Shown here: positions 47,764-64,000 of the stretch, piece by piece | Layout of the letters: every line of letters begins with the position of its first letter | Numbering within the stretch: position 1 is the stretch's first letter | Assembly (NCBI RefSeq): GCF_030867145.1 | Contig: NC_134418.1 | Span: 3,964,802 to 4,028,801, forward strand | Direction of reading: 5' to 3' | Length of the DNA: 64,000 nucleotides | Origin: Opisthocomus hoazin | Lineage: Eukaryota; Chordata; Aves; Opisthocomiformes; Opisthocomidae | Position numbers and translations under genes: made by a program | Notes under the pieces: model-generated | Told to the model about the DNA's origin: nothing | Databases searched by the model: none | The model's input: the letters and a program-made list of their open reading frames with translations, nothing else

Positions 47764-50700
47764 AAGCTGCTCAGGAATTCAGGCAGCAAAGGAGGTGCCC
47801 GGCACTTGCAAGCTAGCAGGAGATCGTATCATGGAGCCTTTTCCACCATGTTTGCTGATTCAGACATAGATATAAAATCTCAGATTTTATGGTTTGTTCT
47901 GTCTGTGTGCCCCGCATTTTTGCTGGATGATGGTGTTGTGGGAAGAGACAAAGAGGACAGCTGTCTTGGATCATACTTACAAAAAATATTGTTTATCAGA
48001 ACATTTTGTTGTTGTTGAACTTAAACATTTCTGCTTCCTTTTCTAGTCCAGCAGTGTAAGTCCACGGAGTGACGTGGTGGTTGAAGCCTGTAGCCTGCAT
48101 AAGTTCTGATGGCCTCAACTCTAAGATCTAGCAGCTTTGGCCTGCTTCTCGTTTACAACTAGCGGAGTAATTTTACAGAGGTGGCTCTGTATGGTCGTCC
48201 TTATAGGACATGGAAAAGGCTTGCCTGAGGTCACTACAGATCATCAGTGGTCACACTAGAAGTAGGAGTCCATGTTTTGTTGTGTGTGTATTGAAGAAGC
48301 ACAGCTTCTTCCCAGGTTGGGAAGAGGAAGCAATTTAATATGGTTCCATCTCTGTCTCTCCTGAGCTGTGGGGAGGTGATATTTCTGGAAGTGAGGGCGA
48401 AGTGAAGATAAGGCTTGCAGTGTTTTGTTACAAGAACAGAGGCTAGGCAGCCCAGCTGAGCTCATCTGCGCAGGCTGAAGGAGACCTGAGTCTGGACGGG
48501 CGAAGGTTAGTGCTGTGATTTCCCCTCGTCTCTTTTGGGATGCGTCCAGAGGAAAAGGAGTGCAGAGTCAGTGTGAAGGTCTCTGTTGTCTTAAAAAAAC
48601 AAGGTGAAAAGGTTTTGGGCACAAGGCTGCAGGTTTGGCCTGTGGATAGAACGGGAAGCGTTTTGTTCATGCTGCTGTCGAAGAGCGCACGTGGTTCGTT
48701 GTTAATGCGTTTCCTGCCTTGATGTCCGATCCAGCTCTGCGTTCACCGTGTGTCAGTCACTGGAGTGGGTCAGTAATTTGTAAATAGGGCTTGGTAGATG
48801 CTAATGTAGGATCAACGCTACTGAACTGCAGCCTTTTCAGCACCCCAAGCCACATTTGATGGCTTAGGCTTTTACATGGGCAAATTTTAGCGCATGGTAG
48901 CATTTGTCTTCAGTTCCAGCTTGTTGTTCTCTCACAGCCACCCCTGTAAATTCCAGCAGCTCTCTGGAAATCAAACCACTTTGTTTCGGCTTCTGCCTGT
49001 GGAAGTAGAAGTCAGGATGCGAGTTGCTCATCTGCAGCGGAGTGCTGGCTTGTTTTTGTGAAAAGCTGTCTGGCTTCCTCGTACCACCACGGTGAGAATG
49101 ATGAGCGGGGTCATCTCTCCATCACCAGGGCTGGTGGGCAAAGGTGAGGCACACAGGATAAACAGGTTGTGTCGATGGTGTGGGGTGCGGTAGAGAGGGT
49201 GCTGCAGAGTTGATGGAGATGCTTCACTCAAAACCTGCCTGGGTCTGGACAGAATTGCTCACTCAGGCTTGCATGGCCCCATGCACCATCTACAAGAAGG
49301 CTCCTGGCTCCAGTCAGTCATGAAGTGGTGATGAGCAGCAAGGGGCCGATGTCGCACTGATGGGGGAAAAGCAGGGATTTTGGATGTGTCTTGCTTGTTT
49401 CAAGCACCGGAAAACATGGCATTCGAGGAGACGGTGGTGGTGACGGTCCTGCTTGGAGATGGAGGTCAGACTAGGGCCTGTCAGGGGCTGCTTCTAACCA
49501 GCACTTCCAGTTTCTTTGAGCTGTCAGAACAGGTCTCCTCTGCCAAGACCTGCTGCCTGCCCATGCCTGGCAGCTGCCTGCAAAAGAGGGCAGTAGGACT
49601 GGTCCGGGGCTGAGTGGCTTGTTCCAGCTGCCCACATCCAGCCAGCAAACCTGTTCAGACTGAAATACCGAATTGGATGAAGCCTGCACGTGAGGATGAT
49701 GATGAAATGCCGCTCTCCAGGTGGTTTCAGCCGAGCTGGAGGTGGCTTTCCAGTGCGTGCAGGTGTAACGCGAGTTAATCTCGATCTCACTGGTGCGTCT
49801 GCCGTCGATCACACAGATTTATGAGCTTGGGAAGGGCCCCGGTGTGTATGTAGATGGCTGAGGACCATTATCCTGCTCCTGCGGCTCTCCAGGTAGCTGA
49901 GTAAACGAGGTGTGCAATAAACCTCCCGCTGCGCTGCAGACGCAACCTTGCCGGGCTGGTGTTTGCACAACTGCTGTACAAAGGCACTTTATAACAGCGG
50001 GCTTGTTTCACTCGCGTAGCTGACTGACGCGGAGCACTTAAGTTCAATTAATAATGCTCCTGCCTTCTGCTGGAAGGGTGTCCGTGCTGGTAGAAGTGGT
50101 GATTCTGAAAAGGATTGTGAGCGAGTTTGGCGTGCAGCCTCGCTGGATTAAAAAGGAGGGGTATGTGGAGAAGGAGAAAAGAGACATATCTTCCAGTTTG
50201 ACGTGTTTATAGCCTGGAGAGCTTGGAAAGAGTGTCTTGGACTAACAGGCAGTAAGCATTAATGTGCTCGCTATTGAGAAGGCTGATGAAAGGGGAAAAG
50301 AGGGAGAAGTTACAAAATGCTTGTTTGTTGTGCCAGGAGCTGTGGAGAACCACAGCTAAGAGCGACGGGAGGCACTGGCGACAGGCGGCGCTGGGGCCAG
50401 CGCAGAAATCTCCTTCCGCTTCATTTTTGTGTCTACTCAGAGATACGATCTGCTTGCTCCTGATCTGCACTCGGTGGACAGCCCGAGTCTGAAGCCTGGG
50501 AAGGTGTTGAAGGAGATAAAATTGCTTTAACTAGAATAATTCTTCCAAGCACTTGTCCCTCAGCTTTGAAAAAAAAGGTGCACTAGAGATGATAACTGAA
50601 AATTTTGTTATTGCTGTTACTTAGGGAAAGGTTACTCGTTACAGCCATGCAGTTGCTCGGTACAAGTAGTGCCAGACTGTGGTGAGTTAATGGCCTGGAC

Positions 50701-52138
50701 GCTGGAGTCTCTTTGCATCTGCGAAAGAAGTTGCCTTTCTGTTTCCGTTGTGGAGCTTTTGCATATGGGCTCTGCTAACAGTGCTTTCAGATAACCGCTC
50801 TTCTGTGTGCTGTTCATGAAATAATAGAGATTATTACATCTATCGAAAAAAGGCTTTTGAAGCTCTCTGTCAAGAAGTTTGCTTTTTTTTAAAATTGTTT
50901 CCTGAGGCCCGGGAAGTGCCGTGCACTTGGTCTGTGCAAATTTCCATTCCTTAGGCATCACTGGGAACCCCCTGCATGTGTGCTCCATCCCTACAGCAGC
51001 ATGCTGATGGTGTGTGTGCTCACGGACACACCGGTCGGCGTCGTGGTAGATTCCTGAGGTGCAAGGACCAGAAAGTTTTGTCTTGAACGTCTCTCCTGGC
51101 AATCTCCGTCATGTAGGTAGGAGCATTCCCAGCACCACAGCTCTGTCTTCTGGTGGGACTGGAGTGTAAATGTCTATGAGAGACTGGATTCTGATTTCAA
51201 AGCTTCCAGCAATATCCTCTCTGTCTTTAGCAAAAAGTGTTTCAACAGCTGATTAGTGTTGCTGTTAAAAATAGATGTCTTATTTCTGTTCTGAATTCTT
51301 CTGGCTTCTGCTGTTGGTTGCTCAATTTCGCTTTGTCTCTGCTTAGATTGAATTAATCCTTTGGTGTCAAAAGTATTCTCTGTTTGTAAACACTTTCAGA
51401 CTGTGATGACAAACCTGCGTTATGAACACATGCGTGTGTGGTGCCCCTTCTTGTGTTGATGGTATCTTGAATAGTTGCACTTAAAATAAGAATAAAGTAG
51501 TAGTGTGTTTATTTCTTGTGCTTCCAGTTAATCTTTCAGCTGAAATGAAGTCTTATTGTTTTTATTTGAGCTCCTTTCAAACACACACAATACTGTTGTT
51601 TAGATTTCTGATTAAGGATGATGGTTAATTCCCATTAACCGAAAACCTAGAGGGAATAAAGTGATTCTGTTAAATTTTAGTCGGTTTATGCTGGAACTGC
51701 CTGGTCTCTGCGGTCAGCAGGGAATTTGTTTGTGTTGATGATGCATTTCTCACCCTCCAGACTGGCTGTTACACTTGTTAATGTGAAGACTGTCAATTCA
51801 ACACTGTACAGAAGGACTGAAAAATTCAGACAAATGGTGTGCTTAGGAAAGAAGAGCGGGTCCTTGTGTAGGAGTCTCAGAATAGCACGTGGAAGTGTTG
51901 CCACTGGCTGCTGCTTCTGGAAGTGCAGTTCCTCCCAACCTCATTTTAGCTGTCCAAAACTATTTCTAGACCAGTAGGTATGTGATGGTATTACGAGGTC
52001 ATATGTTGAGGGAAAGAGTCAGTGCTGAGGTCCCCGTGGCTGTCACTGACAGAGTGTGTGTCCCTGGAGGCTGTGGGTTGGACTTGCTGTGTTCTGGCCC
52101 CGTAAGGAATGCTTCTTAGTGGCTGGGATGCATTTTTT
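47764..52138. other. Intron 1 (inferred), nothing recognised
   Basis: The sequence is mixed and without recognisable exons or repeat families. Frames of up to about 156 codons (minus, 50632-51102) have no familiar motif. Confidence 0.55.
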
Positions 52139-52738
52139 GCCAATGGTACCCTGGGGTGCATTAAGAGGAGTGTGGCCAGCAGGTCGAGGGAGGTTCTCCT
52201 CCCCCTCTGCTCTGTCCTGGTGAGGCGCCATCTGGAGTCCTGTGTCCAGTTCTGGGCTCCCCAGTTCAAGAAAGATGAGGAGCTCCTGGAGAGAGTCCAG
52301 TGGAGGGCTACGAGGATGAGGAGGGGACTAGAGCATCTCTCCTACGAGGAGAGGCTGAGGGAGCTGGGCTTGTTCAGCCTGGAGAATAGAAGGCTGAGAG
52401 GGGACCTTCGAAATGCCTCTAAATATCTGCAGGGTGGGGGTCAGGAGGACAGGGCCAGACTGTTTTCAGTGGTGCCCAGCGACAGGACAAGGGGCAAAGG
52501 GCACAAACTGAAGCAGAGGAAGTTCCAGCTGAAGATGAGGAAGAACTTCTTCCCTCTGAGGGTGACGGAGCCCTGGCCCAGGCTGCCCAGGGAGGTTGTG
52601 GAGTCTCCTTCTCTGGAGATATTCCAGACCCGCCTGGACGTGGTGCTGTGCAGCCTGCTCTGGGTGACCCTGCTTCGGCAGGGGGTTGGGCTGGGTGACC
52701 CACAGAGGGTCCTTCCAACCCCTATGATTCTGTGATTC
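52139..52738 (+). mobile_element. CR1 LINE, 5'-truncated, young subfamily (left arm of inverted pair)
   Basis: It runs from 'gccaatggtaccctggggtg' to the tail 'ctatgattctgtgattc'. The frame is open across the copy, about 200 codons, with [43 protein letters not shown] and [20 protein letters not shown]. It faces the copy starting at 52941 tail to tail with about 200 bp between. Confidence 0.96.
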
Positions 52739-52940
52739 CTGATATGCATCTTCTCATTTAGTTCCATCCACAAGGAGTGAAGCTGTTTGGCTGCTTCGGT
52801 ATCACTGCACAGCATGAAGGAAAGCGTGGGAAGTGGAGATGTTGAGGTCACTCCACAGCAAACTCCTGATCCTAGTTCAACTGCTGGTGTAAGAGGACTC
52901 AGAAAGGTTAGGGGATTGTTTTAAACTGGTCTGTAAGCTT

Positions 52941-53414
52941 CACAGAATCACAGAATCACAGAATGGACGGGGTTGGAAGGAACCTCTGTGGGTCACCCAG
53001 TCCAACCCCCTGCCGAAGCAGAGTCTCCTACAAGCACGCTGCATAGGACCTTGTCCAGGCGGGTCTTGAGTAACTCCAGAGAAGGATACTCCACAGCCTC
53101 CCTGGGCAGCCTGGGCCAGGGCTCCGTCACCCTCAGAGGGAAGAAGTTCTTCCTCATGTTCAGCTGGAACTTCCTCTGCTTCAGTTTGCACCCGTTGCCC
53201 CTTGTCCTGTCGCTGGGCACCACTGCAAAGAGTCTGGCCCCGTCCTCCTGACCCCCACCCTGCAGATATTTAGAGGCATTTCTAAGGTCCCCTCTCAGCC
53301 TTCTCCAGGCTGAACAAGCCCAGCTCCCTCAGCCTTTCCTCGTAGGAGAGATGCTCTAGTCCCCTCCTCATCCTCGTAGCCCTCCACTGGACTCTCTCCA
53401 CTAGCTCCTCCTTT
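52941..53414 (-). mobile_element. CR1 LINE, 5'-truncated, young subfamily (right arm of inverted pair)
   Basis: The plus strand begins with three tail units, 'cacagaatcacagaatcaca'. It is nearly the reverse complement of the copy at 52139-52738, over about 470 bp. A short deletion at about 53305, in the LEKRR region, removes roughly a dozen bases relative to its partner. The insert ends at 'ctagctcctcctttcc'. Confidence 0.96.
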
Positions 53415-55709
53415 CCATCACCTGAAAGGCTGCAGACTGGAGATGCAGGCTGGACAACCAAGGAGTGGAGTGGTGTGAGAGCAGTCCCACCTAGCATGAC
53501 CATGATTGTGGTCTGTGGTATGCCGGGCGCCCACAGCTATGGCTCGGGGGTATAAGACAATCTGTGGTGTGAGGTGAAGTCTGAAGGGAGAGGAAGGTCT
53601 CTTTTTTTAAGACTTACCATTCTATGATTCAAACCAAAAAACCCAAGCAAGCACCAGACAAGGCTTTGAGCACGCAAGCCTTGTTTTCAGTACGTTGCCT
53701 TGCCTAAGTCTGTGTGTCATCAGAGCTAGGACAGTACTACCACGAGTGTATTTAGGTGAGCTAAGAATAGCAGATTTCCTTGAGAAATGTTTTTGTTTAT
53801 TTTGGTTTTGTATTTTTAAATTGTTGGAGCCTTGGTGACCTTTTTCTTAAGGCTCTTAGAAGAATAGCCTGATCAGAGAGGATTGTTGTGACAAGGAGGG
53901 CAGTTTTGAACTGCCTTAATTCTCTGGCTGCTTCTTTGTGACCCGCAAGGTTTTAGTGCCTAAATGAGAAAAAAAATCATGAAGCGGACATACTTCTGAA
54001 GTTTATTGCTGTTGCTGCTGGATTAGAGGTAGAGAGGGTTGGCGTGACATTTGTGTTCATGCTATTTCTAGGTTGCCATTGTCTGCGGGGCCGCTGTGAC
54101 TTAAATAGGTAGAAGGCACTCTGTGTTAAAGGAAATATATCTTTATTGAAAGATAAATATGTTTTTATTAAAAACACAAGAATCTGTTCAGAATTATTTC
54201 TAAGTTATTGCTAGGATGGTGTGAAGTCCTGCTGAAAGCCCCCAAGGCTCCTGTGTGCCGGTGAAACGATTCGTTTCCCTGGGAGCAGTCAGCGGGCTGG
54301 GTGCATGACAAAGATCGACAGAAGGGAGTTCGTAGGAGTGAAGGGCACAAATGCCGGGGTGGAAACCCATCATACCGGGTTGGTGGAATGATGCCCATCT
54401 GAGAAAATAGATTTTTGCAAAGATTCACTTTCTGGGAAACAGCAGTTGAGCACAGGATTTTTTTTGAGGGCGTTGTTTTGAGGTTTTTTTTTTAAGGCTT
54501 TTGTTTGAATGAAGGAAGTGGGCAGGGGTGAGAAGGGATGAATGAAGGGTGGTGGCACCTAGAGAGGCAAGGACAGAACGGTGGTAGAGACTGAGAAAAG
54601 GGAGCTGGTCTGGAAGGAGTGACTGAAATGCTGTGAGTGAGACACTTAGATGCACAATGGATAAGAGAATCAAAGCTGTATTTTTCAGACAGAAGGAAGA
54701 TGTGTGTTTCAATTTCTTTATTTTGGTTTATTGTGGATAGCTGGTGCCTGTTAGCTGTCTCACAGGAAAGCTGTAAGCAAGACAAGGGGGGAATTTTACG
54801 GTTAGTCAAGCTATGATTTCGTACTACCCATGCTCTTAGATGAACACAAAGTAAAATTACAGCCTCAGAGAGATTCACAGTAGAACAGCTAGCACTTCTT
54901 ACCCTGTGATTTTAGAGGGGGAAAAAAAAAATCCCAACCCTTTTTGGCACTCAAGAAAAAGCAAAGAGCCAAACTATCTTTGTGTCAGAGGACTTAGTAA
55001 TATTCACTGGCTCAGGCCCTGGCTGGTGGCTTGGCAAGTACAGAAGGTAGAGCATTGCATGTAATAGATGGTATTTTATGTGCTTGTTTGACTTGTGAGC
55101 CAGACAGAGTGTATAATTGATACTGAAATAAAGTGTAGTCGGGATTTGTGTATTTATATTGTCTGTTCATTTCACAGTGGAGCATGTATCCTGGCTGGAA
55201 AGCCCAAGCTCTTCCTAAATTTTAATTGCCTTCCCCTGCCAATCATATGGTAAAGGTTGTTGGCTAATTAAGGGTGGTTTCCAAATCGGGATTCTGTACA
55301 CACAAAATACCCTGTTATTTTCTCAGCTGTCTAGACAGGTCACCTAATCCAGTATTAAAATGCTGAAACAGGAGCGGAAAACATTTTCCTGAAGCTTTCA
55401 TGTGAAGAATTCACATGAGTTTGCTGAAGCCAGGATTAGGAAAGCTGTACTTCAAGAACTGAGCTAAAAATGTTGAATTTCTATAGGATGTAGATTGTAG
55501 AAAAGATGTTTCTTTACTGTGGCAATTAAAGTACGTGCGTTGAAGTGTTATCTGGAGGCTGGATGAGAAGTGGAGAGTGTTGTAGAATGTCTATGGGTTG
55601 TAATAAATCCTGAAGACGTTTCTAGTAGGAGTTATTTCAGCTGTGAGTTTATAATAGCTCACAAATGAGGCAGGACTAGCCAGATTAAGATTTATTTCCT
55701 CCTGAAGAA
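53415..55709. other. Intron 1 (inferred), nothing recognised
   Basis: A possible isolated CR1 tail-like 'accattctatgattc' at about 53617-53631 is too short to call. T-runs lie near 54460-54493. Confidence 0.5.
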
Positions 55710-55965
55710 GAGATGACAAGGATCATACATGAAGGTCATTAGCGCTGAGAAGACTGTGAACAGGGAATGTCTGTTCAGTGTTTCTTATAATGTAGTTTTG
55801 GGGGATGTCCTCAATTTTCATTGGGTAGCGGTTTTGAAACCACTCAAAAAGACATCAATATTTGCATAAGGTTAATAGACTGTGGAGCTCCTCACCGCAA
55901 AATTCTTGCGAAGGCCAGAAGTGTAGAGGGATTCAGAAAAGAGTAGGCAGATGAGAGGGGGAGAA
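55710..55965 (+). mobile_element. Ancient CR1 LINE fragment
   Basis: The landmarks match the two other ancient copies on the plus strand: 'gatgacaaggatcatacatg', 'gtgaacagggaatgtctgtt', 'gactgtggagctcctcaccg', 'gtgtagagggattcagaaaa'. It is highly diverged and has no tail. Confidence 0.6.
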
Positions 55966-58225
55966 GTGCCTGGGGTTGTTAGGCTTAGAGGTCTGGATGT
56001 TAGCTCTACCTTACAGCATCCTTGTTGGCCTTAGTGCTGGAAGCTGGTACTGCCAGAAGGTCATTCTTCTTTGTACCACCCCCAGACTCTTCCATATGAC
56101 TTGCTGTGGCAGTCCTTCTGTACCCTGCAATAACTCTGCTGCTTTGCCCGTCGTATCCAAGCGGTGGACTTCCCTGAAGCTCTGAATACAGAGGTCCCAA
56201 AGTTCAGGGCCCATCTTCAAGATCTTAAAAGAACCCAGAGAAGTTTCCCTTCTTATCTTGGTAGATTAAAAGTCAATAAATTGGAATGCTTGGGAGGGGA
56301 GGTAGAGGACCAGTGATTGCCAGGGCCCAAGAAATGTAGTGGCTTCACTCAACCTCAAAAGAAGATGGTGGAAAAAGCATTTCTTTGTAGGAAGCCCAGT
56401 GCCTGCCTATTGTCCTGCACTGGTAAATAGATCAAAATGATGCTTCCTTTTTTTTTTTTGTTGGGTTTTTAAGTTAGAACGTTGTCCCTCATCTCTGTGG
56501 TGCGTGTTTGTGTGAGTCTGTTGAGGAGCGGTCTTGTCTTTCTTACCAGCCTCTGACTGGTGAGGGTTTAATCTACACACCATGGAGCAGGTCCCGAGTA
56601 ACTCCCGAGGGTGGCCCTCTGTACCTGGAGTGCCATGTTCCAGTTTGTCTTAATCCATTCCGAAAAACTACTTTCAGAGTGGATTGAGATAAGAAGCTAA
56701 AATACCCACTCCTCTCCCAGGTGAGCAAAGTCCACAGGAGACATGAGTCTGCATCAAAGCCAGGTAGAGGCAAGTCCTAAGGTGTCTGCAAGTGGAAACT
56801 TGACCCGTCTCCCCAGCTGCTGTAGGGAAGGAGCTTTGCATCCTCCTCTCCCCTGCGTGCTCCAGATCTTTACTGTTCCTTGTGGAACTGGCGAGGAAAG
56901 TGTTCTCTACTACTTCTTCAAACTCTTGTACTGCTTTTGAATCCAGCTTGCTCAGAAGCAAGTCCACTGCCTGGCTTTGGCTGCTCACAGCTTTTCCACT
57001 TGTCAAACGATCGTGATCCGTGACTCTAGAAAGCATCGCATGCTTGACATGTTGGACTTCAGCTTGGAAATAACTCTCCAAACACCAGTGTCTGGCTCCC
57101 TATGACAAATACCTGCTAGCTGAGATCTGTTGGTCAGGAGATGAAAACAGTGAGATGATTGATGTAATCGCAGGTAGAAGTTCTCAGCCTGGCTGCAGCA
57201 GGAGCTGGCTCAGCGTCGCCTGTTGGTTGCTCAGCGGCAGCTGGAACAAGCTGTGCTGGCAGAAGCAGAGTTTGTTGTAGACGCGCTGTGGTGATCTCCC
57301 TTGCAGGTGAGCCCAGATAAGGGTGGACTGAGCTGAAGTTGTTCCAGCTGAAACTAAACGTTTTCAAAGCGGTTGTCAAGACCCCTGGCAGGGGGTCTTT
57401 ACTTTTTATACTGCTGCTTAAGTGGCTGCTGACTGCAGGCTGGTGTCACGGCTGTTAGAGAGAGCGGGAGATGCTTGGTCAGCATGTATAAATGCTTCAA
57501 GATCCCAGAGAAAAAGGTACTTTCCAAATGAAACCACTGTTGCTTGTACTTCATTAGTACACATGACCATATGCTGCAATAGTCCAGCGGTGTCTTAAGT
57601 GCGAAGATTTAAGTCTCCTGGTGAAGCAGGAGAGAAACAGGACTTTTTGACACTGGCCAAGTGTTGGGAGAATTGGGGGAGAGCTCGGAAGGAGTATGCA
57701 GCAGCTTGGTAACAGGCAGAGGCAGGATTTCGCCGCGTTCAGTAAGCGTTGGGTAGGGAGGAGGTAAGACTAGGAATCACGCATGCGCTTTATCCAAATC
57801 GTTGGGCGCCCGCCGATTCAAGGGCTCTGTGTTTATCCTGTGTGAGTCAGGACTGACGTCGTCTTAGGCCCGGTGGAGTATGGGTCTCGGTTTCTTCCTG
57901 CTCTTGAGGGCAGGTGTGAACATACCCAGCACCAGATGACTAGACACTGACATTCGTGTGTAAAGACATCCGACGCTGGTGACCCCTGATTAAGGTTTAA
58001 GCTTAACTATGGACTCAGGCCGTGTACTAAAAGAAGGTGATGGGACCTGAGAACGAAGGGTATACACAGGTAAAAAGATGGCTTCTAGGAGTTTGCAAAT
58101 TAAAATAGGATACTGCTTGGAGGAGCACTTGGGTGCCTTGGGTAAATGGAGGCAGAGTTGGGCTAGTCAGGACTGGAATGGGTCTGAACCTGCCTGCATC
58201 GAAGGCTGAGGCTGATCCTGATGTG
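55966..58225. other. Intron 1 (inferred), nothing recognised
   Basis: Only a T-run (about 56449-56459) and short frames. No exon context. Confidence 0.55.
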
Positions 58226-58463
58226 GCAGGACAGATAGACTGGATATAAGGAAGAAATTTTTTACACTGAGGGTGGAGAAACCCTGGCCCGAGTTGCCCA
58301 AAGAGGTGTTTGATGCCCCATCCCTGGAAACATTCAAAGCCAGGTTGGACGGGACTCTGAACATCCTGATCCAGTTGAAGATGTCCCTGCTCGTTGCAGG
58401 GGGGTTGGACCTAGATGACCTCTAAAGATCCCTTCCAACCCAAACCATGCCATGATTCTATGA
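58226..58463 (+). mobile_element. CR1 LINE 3' fragment
   Basis: It contains 'actggatataaggaagaaat', 'tgcccaaagaggtgtttgat', 'ggggttggacctagatgacc' and the tail 'catgattctatga' ending at 58463. It lies 0.6 kb before SMOX exon 2, at the 3' end of intron 1. Confidence 0.92.
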
Positions 58464-58997
58464 TAGTGTTGGCTCCAGGGGCTGCATCTTGTGGCTGTGA
58501 TTTTTTCAGCTGGCCCTTGTTGCCTTTGGTTGGTTGAAATATTTGTCCGTCTGTCCCGTTTCTGTAATGGTTGGTTTGTTATCTGATCTCCGTGCTTGGA
58601 GTTAAATCCTCTTTACCTAGTCCCGTAGTTATAGATCTGAAGCTTATGCTTTGTGGTTGCCACAGAGGCAAAGTGAAGCTTCATCACTGTGTTGTGGAGC
58701 TTGAGGGCATTGGGCATGTGCTCTTCTTTTTCTTTTCTTTTTTTTTTTTTTTTAAGTCTTTACTGCAAAATTGCCACTTTTGGAGGTTATATAAAGAGAT
58801 GGGAGATGAAAATCCTTTGATTTCTCTGGAAAAAGTCTACATGTTACAAGAGGGTGGAGATTTCTGGAGTTTCCAGTACTGGTGCTCCAGGCCAAAAAGT
58901 TGTTTGTTGCATCCCAGTTTGACCTCAGTTATCCCTACTATGCATCCCACTTTGAAGGCTGGGTCTAGTTCGCAAGTTTTCTTTCTTTCCTGCTGGC

Positions 58998-59018
58998 TTT
59001 TTTTTTTTTTTTTTATAG
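58998..59018 (+). promoter_or_regulatory. SMOX: Strong upstream 3' splice acceptor candidate for SMOX exon 2
   Basis: Seventeen consecutive T bases (58998-59014) are followed by ATAG ending at 59018. This is stronger in pyrimidine content than the acceptor ending at 59095. Use of this site would add 77 bases of 5' UTR with no ATG. Confidence 0.45.
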
Positions 59019-59095
59019 GCTTCCTCAGGGTTTTTAACTGCAGAGGATAAGTTTGAGCTGAATTCCCTGAACACGCTTGTTTGCTTTTTCCATAG

Positions 59096-63940
<4,845 letters not shown>

Positions 63941-64000
63941 TGAAACACTGGGACCCTTTCACAGGTAAAACGTCCCAGGTACTGAACAAAGGTTGAAACC

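Larger units (their letters stand above)
26180..59095 (+). other. SMOX: Putative SMOX intron 1 (about 33 kb)
   Basis: If exon 1 ends at 26179, this interval is the first intron. It begins GTACGG and ends CATAG. No other coding exon is convincing on either strand. The open frames here are short, unconserved or lie inside CR1 copies. Most identifiable content is CR1 of various ages plus one MIR-like SINE. The boundary at the left depends on the exon 1 prediction. Confidence 0.4.

Overview
The window looks like a piece of a bird nuclear genome. It is sparse in coding sequence and dominated by noncoding DNA. Copies of the CR1 LINE are scattered throughout on both strands, ending in the CR1 tail of repeated ATTCTRTG-like units. 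Two solo LTRs of types I recognise from bird genomes are present. The only protein-coding gene I can support is SMOX (spermine oxidase, plus strand), and its predicted residues match vertebrate SMOX closely. No bacterial genes, operons, CRISPR arrays, rRNA genes or complete tRNA genes are visible.

Layout. From 1 to about 25.8 kb is apparently intergenic DNA upstream of SMOX. It holds an ancient CR1 at the left edge, several younger CR1 copies (about 4.9, 5.7, 9.0, 13.9, 17.4, 19.4 and 24.6 kb), a 403-bp solo LTR with a perfect 5-bp target duplication (16.3 kb), and a 1.06-kb solo LTR with an internal tandem array (21.4-22.5 kb). From about 25.84 to 27.13 kb lies a CpG island with a Sp1-type GC box, a GGA repeat tract, a good splice donor at 26180 and a 133-bp tandem duplication. 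I infer this is the SMOX promoter and noncoding exon 1. From about 26.18 to 59.1 kb is then a roughly 33-kb intron 1 carrying more CR1 copies, some very old and degraded, a MIR-like tRNA-derived SINE (29.2 kb), and two young CR1 copies in opposite orientation only about 200 bp apart (52.1-53.4 kb). SMOX exon 2 (59096-59330) carries the start codon and the FAD-binding Rossmann motif. After a 4.36-kb intron, exon 3 (63687-63913) carries the next 76 codons, including the active-site histidine segment. The rest of the gene lies beyond the right edge.

How the parts relate. SMOX converts spermine to spermidine with release of hydrogen peroxide and 3-aminopropanal. The CpG island, homeodomain-type sites, GGA tract and the two competing acceptors before exon 2 would shape its promoter and 5' UTR. 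The transposable elements in intron 1 add possible double-stranded RNA structure to its primary transcript. I found no convincing previously undescribed biological system. The most testable oddities are the inverted CR1 pair in intron 1, the duplicated block in the CpG island, the possible non-AUG poly-glycine frame in the predicted 5' UTR, and the tandem acceptors at exon 2.
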